DNA of 64,000 nt from Malaya genurostris (GCF_030247185.1 NC_080571.1:141327999-141391998), one strand, 5' to 3'; counted from the first letter of the stretch, positions 1-12,525 are shown. The notes: generated by a model from the sequence alone, not told the origin. A program made the numbers and translations.

Positions 1-413
1 TTTAGTTACATTAACATTTATATGAATTTTCATTGCAATGCTTAATGAAACTCAAGTTCTCTTTCGAATTAACAACTATTTTTGGCATAGAATGAAGAAA
101 AAATTGTTTAAAAATGTTCAATTTGACTAAAACTTCTACTTAAATTTTCCAAACAAATCGATATTAAAGTACCTTCTTCACGCGATTTTTGTCTCTGTTG
201 GATGCTAAAATGTTGCATATGCTAAAATGTTTCTATTGGTTTTCATAATCAACAAAATATTTTTTGTGTTCAAATAGGGTTTTTGAAATATTTTATTTTT
301 TGTATACGCGCGCTGTATGCAAAGTGCACCGCTCGAGCGAATCGGTATGGTGCAGCAGGGCTCGGTAGGCATCGTACCCTACCGAGCCCTGCCGCACCAT
401 CGTCGGTGTGATT
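1..413 (+). repeat. Left arm of a long inverted repeat (partner at 4709-5094)
   Basis: This segment reads, on the opposite strand, like 4709-5094: both share the TTAGTTACATTAAC end, the block around TTTTTGGCATAGAATGAAG, the ATGCAAAGTGCACCGC block and the CGTCGGTGTGATT inner edge, with small indels. Since it begins at base 1, the arm may continue outside the window. The two arms enclose about 4.3 kb of nested repeats. A long-TIR or foldback DNA element is the simplest reading. No transposase is visible. Confidence 0.8.
347..400. other. Strong hairpin inside the left arm
   Basis: ATGGTGCAGCAGGGCTCGG (from 347) is answered by CCGAGCCCTGCCGCACCAT (ending at 400) with a short loop near GCATCGTACC. 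The stem is over 20 bp with about one mismatch. The right arm near 4730-4755 has only one half of this palindrome, so it arose or was lost in one arm only. Confidence 0.75.
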
Positions 414-417
414 TTTT

Positions 418-470
418 GCCTTTCTCATCTCAACTTTTTTAAATTGTAGTAATTCGATGAATTTTTGCTG
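418..470 (+). repeat. Inverted-repeat arm (partner 2549-2601)
   Basis: A 53-base block starting GCCTTTCTCATCTCAAC and ending TTTTTGCTG is found in reverse complement at 2549-2601 with a single difference. Together the two arms bracket the MITE-like element and the reverse-transcriptase fragment, so both probably sit inside an older element whose ends these are. Confidence 0.8.
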
Positions 471-478
471 TAATATAT

Positions 479-1183
479 GAGAGAAAATGAATATTATGAA
501 AAGGGCGTCATTACAGCATAAGGTTTAAACAGGTTTCTCTATTAAATGTACGTCAGAAAATTTATTAATTACATATTAATTTACAAGTTCGACTCTAGAT
601 TATTCTATATTTTCTGGTTGTTTGAACAGAACATTTACTACAAATTCATCGTTGTCGGAAAAAATCTTAAATTCGCGTGTAGTTTTAATCGTCATAACAT
701 TTTTAAATCGATGTTACTGTTGTCTATCCTGAATGTCTGGTTCGTTTATCATGCAAAAATCAAAGTTTGTATTTTTGAATGAATCTGTTACTCAATTGAA
801 TAGATTGTGCGCAGTTGGAATTCGATTGGTTTTGATTTAATGCAAACTAATTTTATACGCGTGTCTTTTCACGGTTCTCCAAAGATAACTTTTATCCCAT
901 GTGAGGCTGCGAAAGAATTCCACTCTTTCCTAGATTTATAACCTTTTCATGAAGTGCAGTAAATGCACTGAATTTGTATCGTTAGTCTTTTTTCCGGAAT
1001 GATCACAAACTTTTGTTTTTTCCTTGACTATTTTCGCGTCCAAACCACACGAAAAAATGAAAAAAAATTGTAAAATAATATGTGATCAATAAGTTTCCTG
1101 ACGTACATTTAATAGAAAAACCTGTTTTAATTTAACTAGTACTGTAATGATGCCTTTTTCATATTATTCATTTTCTCTTATAT
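479..1183 (+). mobile_element. MITE-like element with about 88-bp inverted ends
   Basis: The left end (GAGAAAATGAATATTATG, CAGGTTTCTCTATTAAATG, ACGTCAG) is repeated in reverse complement at about 1095-1183. Both ends resemble the CCACCTAGTGG-side terminus of family M (GTAATGATGCCTTTTTCATAT), so this is effectively an M-type end present twice in inverted orientation. The interior is AT-rich; the 78-codon ORF at 546-782 has no recognisable motif and is probably chance. Confidence 0.65.
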
Positions 1184-1186
1184 ATA

Positions 1187-2529
1187 TCAGCTGCATTTGA
1201 CAAGATTAATCATAGAATTGCACTAGCAAAACTTGAGCGCATCGGTTTCCAGGGAAGGTTCCTTGACTAGATAAAGTCGTACCTTATTGGCCGCGAAATG
1301 TCGGTAAAAATCGGAGACATCACTTCTCAATGCTTTGCTATCACATTTGGCGTACCACAAGGAAGTCACCTAAGACTTCTTCTGTTTCTAATTTACATTA
1401 ATGACGTCAATCTCTCGATTAATTGCTCTAAGCTCTCATACGCAGACGACTTCAAATTATTCTTCAACGTGTCCTGCCAAAACGATGCTAAGTTTCTTCA
1501 GGAACAAATTGATATTTTCGGAAACTGGTGTCAGGTCAACAGAATGGTACTGAACGCATCAAAGTGTTCCATAATAAGTTTTAACCGTAAACGAAATCCA
1601 ATAATGTTCAACTATTCGCTTCTCGGTATTGAGCTACATAGAGTAAGCTGCATCAAAGATCTTGGTGTCATACTTGATAGCAAATTAACTTTTTGTGAGC
1701 ATATATCGTACATCGTCTCAAAGGCATCCAAGCAACTCGGTTTTATCTTCCGAATGACGAAGTCGTTCAAAAACATCCACTGCTTAAAAGCATTATACAT
1801 TGCCCTGGTTCGCTTTGTACTTGAGTTCTCGGCAGTAGCCTGGTCACCTTATTACCGTAATGGAGTACAACGAATCGAAGCTGTGCAGAATAAATTTGTC
1901 CGATTTGCTCTACGTCAGCTGCCTTGGAGAGCCCCTAATAATCTTCCTAGATATGAACACAGATGTAACCTAATTGGACTTGAGCTACTTAGCGATCGAC
2001 ACAACGTCTCTAACATAAAGCAATGTTTATTTCCGATTTGATACTTGGTCATATAGACTGTCTTGATCTTCTTGATCAAATGGATGAAAAATTCGAGGCA
2101 GAACTATCCGGAGCAACTCTTTCCTCGTCATTCAGTTTTCTAGAACAAATTACGCGAAGAATGAACCCCTGTCTATTATGGCTCGCATATTTAGTCGGTG
2201 TTATACAATATTTGATTTTAATCTATCTCGTGTCACTCTCAAACGTTTATTTATAGCTTTTTTAAAACTTGACCTATTATTGAATGTATTTAAGAACCTT
2301 CGAATGTAATTCAATTTTGCTTAAGTGTAATGTAGTTAATGTTTGTATGTAAAGTATAGCTCGTATTAGTTTTAAGTAAAAGTGTAAAAAAAATCATTTG
2401 CATTTTGTATTATCTGTTGGTACTAAAAGATGAGGAGGTTTTGCGCCCTTTTGAGTAAGTACTAATAGTTGATCAACTCAAGAGGGTTTTTCCCTGCTCC
2501 AATAAACAATAAACAACAATAAACAAAAA
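1187..2529 (+). pseudogene. Non-LTR retrotransposon reverse transcriptase, 5'-truncated and frameshifted
   Basis: The translation begins in mid-domain (AAFDKINHR at 1190) and contains GVPQGS, then YADDF (the catalytic YxDD box) near 1438, then the conserved DLGVILDSKLTF and SKASKQLGF blocks of the thumb and C-terminal region. There is a stop in the first part (near 1268) and a frameshift near 2023, after which the reading continues in another frame (ISDLILGHIDCLDLL). The 3' end is a short A-rich tail of AATAAACAATAAACAAC-type repeats at 2501-2529, as expected for target-primed insertion. Endonuclease and finger/palm N-terminus are missing. Clade (Jockey-like or CR1-like) is not settled by eye. 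Related remnants lie at 28.9-29.2 kb and 53.45-54.27 kb. Confidence 0.85.
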
Positions 2530-2548
2530 GGAATGTAATACAAAAAAA

Positions 2549-2601
2549 CAGCAAAAATTCATCGAAATACTACAATTTAAAAAAGTTGAGATGAGAAAGG
2601 C
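2549..2601 (-). repeat. Inverted-repeat arm (partner 418-470)
   Basis: Reverse complement of 418-470 with one mismatch. It abuts the start of the first family T copy. Confidence 0.8.
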
Positions 2602-3770
2602 GGGTGGGTAATGTCAGAGACATAACTGGATGTCGTGAATACGAAAACAACTGACATGTTCCTTAACACTTCCGAATATCAATTGTATGAATTATGCACG
2701 CATTCCCCTTTTTCACATTTTTCGCAAAAACAACGAAAGCTTCACTTGATCTCGATTACTGTGAATTTCACACAGCGAAAAAAGCACAAATCTAAGCAAA
2801 CTGTTCTTGATTTGCAGTAAACTGAGGATATTTCTCTACGATTTGCAAACAACAAATCCTAATAGTTCTTTAGAAAACTTTTAGAGCCATTAGAACGGCT
2901 GATATTGTGCAATGCTCTCCACCGTTATTTTTTCCCAATGCTAATGACTGGCAGCTGTGACGTAATCGCTCTTGTCGAAAGCGTGCAGACGACACAAAAC
3001 ACAGTGGTGATTGAATCCAAACTGATTGAATTTTTGTTAAGAGATTTCCTTTTATGTGATTTCGTTTGTAGCTTTTTCACTAATGGGCGGTCCTAACGGC
3101 TATAAAAATAGCCGCATACAGAATTTTATTGTCGATTATTTCATTTCGGATTTGCATAATTTATTGAAAGAAACTATCAATATACTGTAGGGATTCGTTT
3201 CTAGCATTCACAAGGACCAAATTGAGGAACTCACTGCGATATTCAACACTTTTCGGAACATTTTTCTCGGACGATTTGTTGTACAGCAGCAGATATTTTG
3301 TTCTCTTCGTTCGCTCGCGTTCTAACGTTCTGATTGGCTGGTGTTGACATGGAGCAAATGAGACAGGTTTTTCAATAGTGTACTATTGAAATACATCAAT
3401 GCTTTTGCTATACACGTTTAAATTGAAAAATTTCGATTCTATTGGTAGTTAAATTATATAAATCCTTTCACAGATCACTGAGCTATGAGCTTTCAAATAC
3501 GAGAAAGGCAAACGCGCCTTATTAATTATCCTCTTTGATACTCGTTTATACCAAACATTTCAGAAAAGTTTAATTTTGAATTATTTGAGACTATGTCACA
3601 AAACTGAAAATTTTATCATAAAATTGTGATCATATTTCCGATGGCATGTCGCATGAATTATGTTGATTCATTAGATACAACAAGAGATATTCACGATCAA
3701 AAACTTATCACTCTCTCAGAGGGTAAATTTTGAAAAGGCACCCCATAGTAAAGTAAGTCGTATTCACGAC
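2599..3770 (+). mobile_element. Family T repeat, copy 1 (non-autonomous DNA element)
   Basis: The unit starts GGCGGGTGGGTAATGTC and ends GTCGTATTCACGAC. Near the left edge lies GTCGTGAATACGA, whose reverse complement forms the right edge, so it has inverted sub-terminal motifs. A second nearly colinear copy lies at 8861-10043, where it splits a reverse-transcriptase reading frame, which defines both boundaries. The interior is AT-rich and includes a conserved palindrome CAATAGTGTACTATTG (about 3373). Short ORFs inside are not conserved in a coding way. No protein is encoded; mobilisation in trans is inferred. Confidence 0.8.
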
Positions 3771-3794
3771 AAAAGGTAAAAAATCATTTTTCTG

Positions 3795-4662
3795 GTCATT
3801 TTGGTTTTGGTACCTCCTTGGTACCGATTTGTGCAGAAGTGCACATGACTGTTTTGATTATTTTACGTTTCGCATTCAGCTCATCAGTGCATTAGCAGAT
3901 TTTGTTGACTGCTAATGCCACCTCGCGGATCAACATAATCCGCTAAGTAGACGTAAAGTCATTGCTATTTACAATGCACTTATTTACACCGAAGTGCTAT
4001 GTCTATCCTGACGTCCCAGGCGAAAACGAATTTACGACTTTATGACCGCAAACATATTTTAGTCATTTTGGTTTTGGTACCTCGTGGGTACCGATTTGTG
4101 CAGAAGTGCACATGACTGTTTTGATTATTTTACGGTTCGCATTCAGCTCATCAGTGCGTTAGCAGATTTTGTTGACTGCTAATGCCACCTCGCGGATCAA
4201 CATAATCCGCTAAGTAGACGTAAAGTCATTGCTATTTACAATGCACTTATTTACACCGAAGTGCTATGTCTATCCTGACGTCCCAGGCGAAAACGAATTT
4301 ACGACTTTATGACCGCAAACATATTTTAGTCATTTTGGTTTTGGTACCTCGTGGGTACCGATTTGTGCAGAATTGCACATGACTGTTTTGTTTATTTTAC
4401 GTTTCGCATTCAGCTCATCAGTGCATTAGCAGATTATGTTGACCGCTAATGCCACCTCGCGGATCAACATAATCCGCTAAGTAGACGTAAAGTCATTGCT
4501 ATTTACAATGCACTTATTTACACCGAAGTGCTATGTCTATCCTGACGTCCCAGGCGAAAACGAATTTACGACTTTATGACCGCAAACATATTTTAGTCAT
4601 TTTGGTTTTGGTACCTCGTGGGTACCGATTTGTGCAGAAGTGCACATGAATTTTTTGATTAT
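3795..4662 (+). repeat. 267-bp tandem repeat, about 3.2 copies
   Basis: The block starting GTCATTTTGGTTTTGGTACC begins at 3795, 4062, 4329 and 4596, giving exact 267-bp spacing; the fourth copy breaks off after about 65 bases. Each unit contains short hairpins: GGTACC/GGTACC, GTGCA/TGCAC, and a longer imperfect one pairing AGCAGATTTTGTTGA with TCAACATAATCCGCT. Copies differ by only a few substitutions, so the array is young or homogenised. It lies beside the right arm of the outer inverted repeat. Confidence 0.95.
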
Positions 4663-4708
4663 TTTGATTTTTTATGCCCACTTGTAAAAACCTGTCGAAG
4701 CTCGCTTC

Positions 4709-5094
4709 AATCACACCGACGACATCGCACCCTACCGTACCCTGCCGCACCATACCGATTCTCTCGCGCGGTGCACTTTGCATACAGCGCGCATATACAA
4801 AAAATCAAATATACCAAAAACCCTATTTGAGCACAAAATTTTTTTGTTGATTATGAAACTCAATAACATATGCAACATTTTAGCATTTAACAGTGAAGAA
4901 GGTACTTCAATATCGATATCTTTGGAAAATTTAAGTTGAAATATTAGTAAAATTCAACATTTTTAAACAATTTTTTCTTCATTCTATGCCAAAAATAGTT
5001 GTTTAACCATTTGCAAAATCTCGTAGAATTCGAAAGAGAACTTGAGTTTCAGGAAGCATTACAATGAAAAGGCATATAAATGTTAATGTAACTA
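4709..5094 (-). repeat. Right arm of the long inverted repeat (partner 1-413)
   Basis: Reverse-complement match to 1-413, ending in GTTAATGTAACTAAA. The 267-bp array ends shortly before it. Confidence 0.8.
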
Positions 5095-5696
5095 AAAATA
5101 GTATAAAAAAATCGAATATCGACAAAATATTTCACGAACATGTTCATAGATACTAATACTACAAAACAATAACACTTATTGTAAGATCGGTTACCTCGTG
5201 ATAAATGGGGGGCACTTCAGAAATTTTTACTCTGGTTACGAAAGGGGAGCTCACGACACTTAAGGGCGTAGTTATGCCGCGAAGTCATGGTAACGTAGTA
5301 ACGCTGACACATCTGAAGATTAACATAATAATTGTAGAGAAAAACAGGAGATGGGGTACGTCACAGATGACAAGACGTACAAGGAATGCAGTGACTGTAT
5401 CGGGGCGAAGATATGTAATACGATTTAAATGAAAGGCAATTTAGAGACAAGCAGCGAATGCCTCGCAAATATGGTTTTTAAAGGAAAGGCAAGGACCTGT
5501 GTTGCCCGCGCGTAAATCATACAATGTGGTTCGAAACAGCGCGGTCAAATAAATAGGTATATGTGGCACCACGACCAACAGAAATTAATATAACACAAAC
5601 TAATTAATATAACACAAACTAATAACGACATAGAAAGAAAAGATAGACGAATATACAAGGTTCCAATAGAGCTATGCAAAGTTAAGGTCGCTAAAC
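5095..5696. other. No recognised gene; short 19-bp tandem duplication
   Basis: Unassigned sequence of more mixed composition than its surroundings. A 75-codon ORF (5205-5432) has no recognisable motif. At 5583-5620 the block AATTAATATAACACAAACT occurs twice in tandem. Could be a fragment of an unlisted element. Confidence 0.5.
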
Positions 5697-6240
5697 AAAA
5701 AAACCTATTTTAATCCACCTAGTGGTGTAATGATGCCTTTCTCATATTACTCATTACATCATAAATCTAACCGTGAAATTCGCAAAAACAACTGTTTATT
5801 GAATAGAAATAGGAAAGTTTGTTCGAACCTAATCTAACAAACTCTATGAAACCTGTTTACCCTGTAGTTCCGGAACCGAAAGTAGTATCCACAACAAATT
5901 AAGGAATTCTGTATGAAACTGTAAGACTTTTCTTTTGAATCTATAAGTTTGTGAAAATCGATTTGGCCATCTCCAAGAAAAGTAAGTGAGATCCTTTTTG
6001 CAGTTTTCGATCCCTATTTCCAATTCTTTCGAGACCGGATTCAGATAAACGGAATAACCGAAGTTGGTTCGTTTACTACCAACAAATATGACCTACAAAT
6101 TGGAACAGTTTTGAACATAGTTACTATCTCATACTCTATTTCGATTAAACCAATTAAACGAAATCTAACAAACGAAACGAACCTGCGTTTTTGTTACTTC
6201 TGCATATGTAATTCAAGCTAAACAGCATAAAACATGTAAT

Positions 6241-6630
<390 letters not shown>

Positions 6631-7018
6631 TTTTTTCATAAATACGTTTATTTCTTAAGGCAATTTACATAAGTTTTTCATTGCCGTATCTTCACTTTTA
6701 CATAGAATTCTTAACCTAATATAATACTAATATAGTCACAGCGATTTGAGTTTAATAAAACATATTCCTCTTATATTTTAAATATCATATTAGCTATTTC
6801 GTTATTTATTATTAAATCTACTTAAGAACATTATTTGAACCAAGCGATTAACTGCTATAAATTATAAGATAAGCTTTAATTTTTATACATTTTGTTGTTG
6901 ATTTCGTAACCTCTTTTGAGTTTGTTTGTATCAGCACATCATTTTAATTAAAATTTTGCTATTGGATGAAATCATGGACGCAGTAGGAGTCAGAACTAAC
7001 CCTCAAAAGGGTCAATTA

Positions 7019-8860
7019 TTAAATTGAAACTTCAATTGTCTTTATGAAATGATAAAGCAGTTTCATGTAAGAAAGGTCACGACAAGCAAAAATGTCTCGA
7101 ACTGGGACATTGGATAGTCTACCTTGGGTACGCAGAGAATTTATTAGTTGAGATCTGACATCACGATACTCCACGCATGTCCAAACGACATGATCAATAT
7201 CGCGATAGCCATTGCCACAAGTACAATGATTGGTTTCGGAAAGTCCAATTCGAAGGAGATGTGCATTTAAGGTGTAGTGATTGGACATGAGTCTGGACAT
7301 CAAACGAATGAAGTCCCTACTCACATCCAGCCCCTTGAACCATGCCTTTGTCGATATTTTAGGAATAATTGAGTGCATCCACCGACCCAGATCATCTTTA
7401 TCCCAAGAAGCTTGCCAGCTGGCAAGTGTTCTTTGGCGAGTCGCGCTATAAAATTCGTTGAAAGCAATCGGTCGCTCATAAATTTCACCTTCAATAGCAC
7501 CACGTTTGGCAAAACTATCGGCTCATTCATTGCCTGGAATGGAGCAATGAGCCGGGACCCAGACTATTGTGATTTGATAATTATTTTTCAATATGTCGTT
7601 CAGACACTGTTTTATTTTGCCCAAGAAAAACTTTTCATTTTTGCCAGCAGCGTTTGAGCGAATGGCTTCAATTGCACTCAGACTATCTGAGAAGAGGAAA
7701 TAATGGTTTGGAGATAATGTGACGATTACATTCAAGCTATAATGAACTGCTGCTAACTCTGCTATATAAACAGATGCAGGTTCTTGAAGCTTGAATGAGG
7801 CCGAAACATTATTGTTGAACAAACTAAACCCTGTCGCTTCTTCAATTCGCGATCCGTCCGTGTAAAACATTTTTTCAGAGTCAATATGCCTGAACTTACT
7901 TGAAAATATTTTTGGGATTTCCATAGAGCGTAGGTGATACGGGATTCCACGCAATTCGCGCTGCATGGATGTGTCGATAAATAAAGTTGAGTCAGGGACA
8001 TTTAGGAGGCTGACACGGATAGGAATATATCTTGAAGGGTTGATTTCCTGTGACATATGGTTAAAATATACAGTCATGAATCTTGTTTGAGATTGAAGCT
8101 CAACTAACCTTCGAAGTTATTAATAACTAGGGGATTCAGTACCTCGCATCTTATTAGCAGTCGCGACGAAAGCTCCCAAAAACGATCCTTCAATGGAAGA
8201 ACTCCCGCCAGAACTTCAACACTCATTGTATGTGTCGAATGCATGCAGCCTAAAGCAATTCGCAAACAACGATACTGAATTCGCTCCAGTTTGATAATAT
8301 GAGAATTTGCAGCGGAACGAAAGCAAACGCATCCATATTCCATCACTGAAAGTATCGTTGTCTGATACAATTTTATTAGATCTTGCGGATGAGCACCCCA
8401 CCAAGACCCTGTTATCGTTCGAAGAAAATTACTAAAATTACTCTTTGTTGGCATTTTGTTATCAGATACCTAATGTGTCCTCCCCACGTGCATTTGGAAT
8501 CAAACCACACCCCGAGGTATTTGAAAGTCAAAACCTTCCCATCATATGAAGCTGAAGTTGCGCGGGATCATGCTTTCTTGAAAAGACAACCAGCTCTGTT
8601 TTCTCCGCAGAGAATTCGATACCCAGATGAACAGCCCAAACGGACAATTTATCTAAGGTATCTTGCAATGGTTTTTGCAGATCAATAGCTTTGGATCCAG
8701 TAACTGAAACCTCGCCATCATCTGCCAATTGCCTTAGTGTACATGGGGTTACGAGACAGCTGTCAATGTCGTTTACATAGAAATTATACAGGAGCGGACT
8801 GAGCCTTGCGGGAGACCCATGTAGCTAATTCTGAATGTTGCCAAATCGCCATGTGAAAAA
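7019..8860 (-). pseudogene. I/LOA-type ORF2, 3' part: RT thumb, RNase H, C-terminus
   Basis: Reading down the minus strand: YMGLPQGS and the LADDG active-site box (8720-8860, with frame changes); the TILSVMEYG and IQYRCLRIALGCM thumb blocks (8104-8454); an RNase H domain (7523-8077) with FYTDGS, AELAAVHYSL, FSDSLSAIEA and WVPAHCSIPGNE supplying the acidic and histidine positions; then a C-terminal CTCGNGYRDIDHVVWTC metal-binding-like motif near 7190. Lesions include an in-frame stop directly after PGNE (about 7520) and a frameshift near 8105. The 5' portion continues beyond the T insertion, at 10044-11405. Defective; any activity would need another copy. Confidence 0.85.
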
Positions 8861-10043
8861 GGCGGGTGGGTAATGTCAGAGACATAATTGGATGTCGTGA
8901 ATACGAAAACAACTGAAATGTTTCTTAACACTTCCGAAAATCAATTAGTTGATCAATTGTATGAAATATGCAAGCATTCCTCTTTTCCACATTTTTCGCA
9001 AAAACAAAGAAGGCATCACTTGATCTCGATTACTGTGAATTTCACACAGCGAAAAGTGCACAAATCTAACCAAACTGTTCTAGATTTGCACTAAACTGAG
9101 GATATTTACCTTCGATTTGCGAACAACAAATCCTAATAGTTCTTTAGAAAACTTTGAGAACCATTAGAACGGCTGATTTTGTGTAATGCTCTCCACCGTT
9201 ATTTTTTCACCAATGCAAATGACTGGCAGCTGTGACGTAATCGCTCTTGTCGGAAGCGAAACTAGCTTTGCAAACGACACAAAATACATCTGCTCGCAGT
9301 GGCGATAGAATCCGAACTGATCCAATTTTTGTTGAGAGCTTTCTTTTTACGTGATTTCGTTTGTAGCTTTTTCACTAATGGGCTGTCCTAACGGCTATAA
9401 AAATAGCCGCATACAGAATTTGAATGTCGATTATTTCATTTCGGATTTGCATAATTTATTGAAAGAAACTATCAATATGCTGTAGGGATTCGTTTCTAGC
9501 ATTCAGAAAGGTCAAACTGCGGAACTCACTGCGATATTAAGCACTGTTCGGAATATTTTTCTTGAACGATTTGTTGTACAGCAGCAGATATTTTGTTCTC
9601 TTCCTCAGAACGGGTTCTGATTAGCTGGTGTTGACATGGGTAAAATGAGACAGGTTTTTCAATAGTGTACTATTGAAATACATCAATGCTTTTTCTATAC
9701 ACGTTTAAGTTGAAAAATTTCGATTCTACTGGTAGTTAGATTATATATCACTGAGCTATGAGCTCTAAAAATACAAGAAGGCAAACGCACCTTATGAATT
9801 ATCCTCTTTGATACTCGTTTATACCAAACATTTCAGAAATGTTTAATTTTGAATTATTTGAGATTATGTCACACAACTGAATATTTTATCATGAAATTGT
9901 GATCATATTTCCGATGGCATGTAGCAAAAATTATGTTGATTCGTTAGATACAACAAGAGATATTCACGATCAAAAACTTATCACTCTCTCAGAGAGTAAA
10001 TTTTGAAAAGGCACCCCATAGTAAAGTAAGTCGTATTCACGAC
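8861..10043 (+). mobile_element. Family T repeat, copy 2, inside a reverse-transcriptase ORF
   Basis: Colinear with copy 1 (2599-3770), starting GGCGGGTGGGTAATGTC and ending GTCGTATTCACGAC. On the minus strand the interrupted protein reads LLSEKCMYF up to the right edge and resumes SHGDLATF after the left edge, so the insertion added sequence without removing an obvious part of the domain. Flanking A-runs of 4-5 bases may be a target duplication, but its exact length cannot be set. Confidence 0.85.
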
Positions 10044-11405
10044 AAAATACATGCACTTCTCTGACAAAAGGTTGTGCAAATAATTATTTATAATTACTGG
10101 AAGTCCATGTTGGTGGAGCTTGTCTGAAAGAACATCAATGGAAACTGAATCAAATGCTCCTTTAATGTCTAAAAATACAGAGGCCATTTGTTGTTTTTGA
10201 GCGAAGGTAATTTGGATGTCAGACGAAAGCAATGCAGGGTAATCATTCGTCCCTTTATTTCTTCGGAAGCCAAATTGAGTATCTGATAACAAACCTTTCG
10301 TCTCGACCCAAGTGTCGAGACGTCGAAGAATAATTTTTTCGAACAATTTTCTGATGCAGGACAGCATTGCAATAGGTCTATATGAGTTGTGATTGGAAGC
10401 TGGTTTCCCCGGCTTTTGAATGGCGATAACTTTCACTTGTCTCCAGTCAGGTGGAGCAATATTTTGCTCAAGAAACTTGTTGAACAATTCCAACACACGT
10501 CTTTTTGCGAGGTCGGGCAGATTCTTCACCAAATTGAATTTAATTCTGACCAACCCAGGAGCGTTATTGTTACAAGACATGAGTGCTATGTAAAATTCCA
10601 TCATTGAAAAGGGGCTATCAATGGAATCATCATTTGAAGAAGACTCCCTAATAATGCTATGCGTAGGAACAGAATCTGGACAAACTTTCCTCGCAAAATC
10701 AAATATCCATCGATTCGAGTACTCCTCACTCTCATTTCCTACGTTACGATTCCTCATTCGTCTGGCCGTATTCCAAAGAGTGCTCATTGAGGTTTCTCTT
10801 GACAAACCTTACACAAAATGTCTCCAATAGATGCATTTCTTGACCCGAAGTATGTTCTTGTACTTGGTTTCTAAAACCAAGAATTTTTCAAAATTCTGAG
10901 GAGTTCCTCCTCCTCGTTTTAAAAACGTCTTGAAAGCATTTTGTTTCGCGTGTTTAGCATCTGACCACTCTTTGTCCCACCAAGGATTTGGAGGTCTTCT
11001 GTTAGACGATGGGCCGAGAAATCGTTTGGTTTGTGCTTGTTCAGCGGCCTCCAGTATCGAACAAATGAGGAAGTTATATTCCTCAAGTGGGGGGAGCTCT
11101 TCCATGGAATTTAAGATGCTTGACATATTACTTTGGAATTTAATCCAGTCAATATTTTTTGTCAAATCATATGGAATATTAACTGAATTAGCAATACATT
11201 TGTTACAGCTAATTGAGATGATGATTGGTAAATAATGATCGCTACCGTGTAAATCAGGAAATACTTTCCAGGTGCAATCTAGTCGAATTGAAGTCGAGCA
11301 AAGAGATAAATCTAATGCACTTGGACGTGCAGGAGGTCTTGGGTCCGTGTCATGCTACCCATATTTAGTACCGTCATGCTAAAATTGTCGCAAATATTAT
11401 ATATT
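10044..11405 (-). pseudogene. I/LOA-type ORF2, 5' part: endonuclease C-terminus and RT fingers/palm
   Basis: The endonuclease tail is recognised by ALDLSLCSTS and GSDHYLPIII (the SDH catalytic histidine region), with a frameshift near 11350. The linker NPWWDKEWSDAKHAKQNAF follows at 10809-11165. RT fingers and palm follow at 10044-10805, with KPGKPASNHNSYRPI, QFGFRRNKGT and the first catalytic block SVFLDIKGAFD. The frame breaks at the family T insertion and continues at 8860. The first third of the endonuclease and ORF1 are absent. Confidence 0.85.
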
Positions 11406-11409
11406 TGAG

Positions 11410-11605
<196 letters not shown>

Positions 11606-12525
11606 ACATCACTACACAACGTGTACGAAATAGAACAAAGCACGCCTTGTTCGTTTTGTGTTTTCTTCTTCTTTCGGTGTTATACATATTGTCACTCTAT
11701 ATGGCGATTTGAAAACTTTGACACTCATCGCCCTGCAACTGCGGAACCGGAAGTCGGATCCGAATGAAATTTCACAGCAGGTTTAAAAACAGTATGAACT
11801 TTAATTCAAATCAATATTTGTCAGAATCGGTTCAAGCATCGCAGAGAAATCAAAGTGAATTTAGTTTAAGGAGTTTTTCTTCTCCACTTTCGGTGCTCTC
11901 GAAACAGGAAAAGAGGGGACCAGTAATGCCGAATTAAGTTTTCATGCCCACAAACTAACAAGCTCTGCAAACTAGAAAAATTTATCAGACAGTTTCAAGG
12001 GATTTGTACCTGTTTTTAACCATCGTTCGTGGAAAAATACTAATAAAATTGGTAATTTTCCACTTATCACGCTTTAGTTCCGAAACCGGAAGTCGGATCC
12101 AGATAAAATATTTCACAAATTTTTAGGATATTATAAGACCTTTCATTTGAATCTTTGTTTGCAAAAATCGGTCGAGCTGTTCCAGAGATAATTGAGTGTA
12201 AACTTTTTCTCAAATTTTCACATATTACTATATAACTCCGGAACCGGAAGTCAAATGAATTTCAACAGCAAGCTATGGGACCATAATACCTTTTATTTGA
12301 ATCTTAGTTTGTGAAAATCAGGTTAGCCATCTCTGAACAAAGTGAGTGCATATTTTTTTCACTTTTTTGGTACATATCATCCTATATCTCCGGAACCGGA
12401 AGTCGGATCGGAATGAAATTCAACAGCAGGCTATGGGACTATGAGACCTTTGAATTCATTTGAATCTTTGTTTCTGAAAATCGGTTCAGCCATCTCTGAG
12501 AAAAGTGAGTGTATATTTTTGTTAC

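Larger units (their letters stand above)
6631..11405 (-). mobile_element. I/LOA-type non-LTR retrotransposon, interrupted by a family T copy
   Basis: On the minus strand the order is endonuclease C-terminus, linker, reverse transcriptase, RNase H, a cysteine/histidine C-terminus, a 3' UTR of about 390 bp and a run of A (6631-6638) next to (TAA)n. The 5' end meets (ATT)n at about 11405-11413. The T insertion at 8861-10043 falls inside the reverse transcriptase. Remnants of the same family lie at 37.16-38.59 kb and 49.84-50.62 kb. RNase H after the RT fits I or LOA clades. ORF1 and the endonuclease N-terminus are missing. Confidence 0.85.

Noticed and set aside
5205..5432. 75-codon reading in an otherwise unassigned segment
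   Set aside because: No motif, no neighbour support and no repeat copy for comparison.
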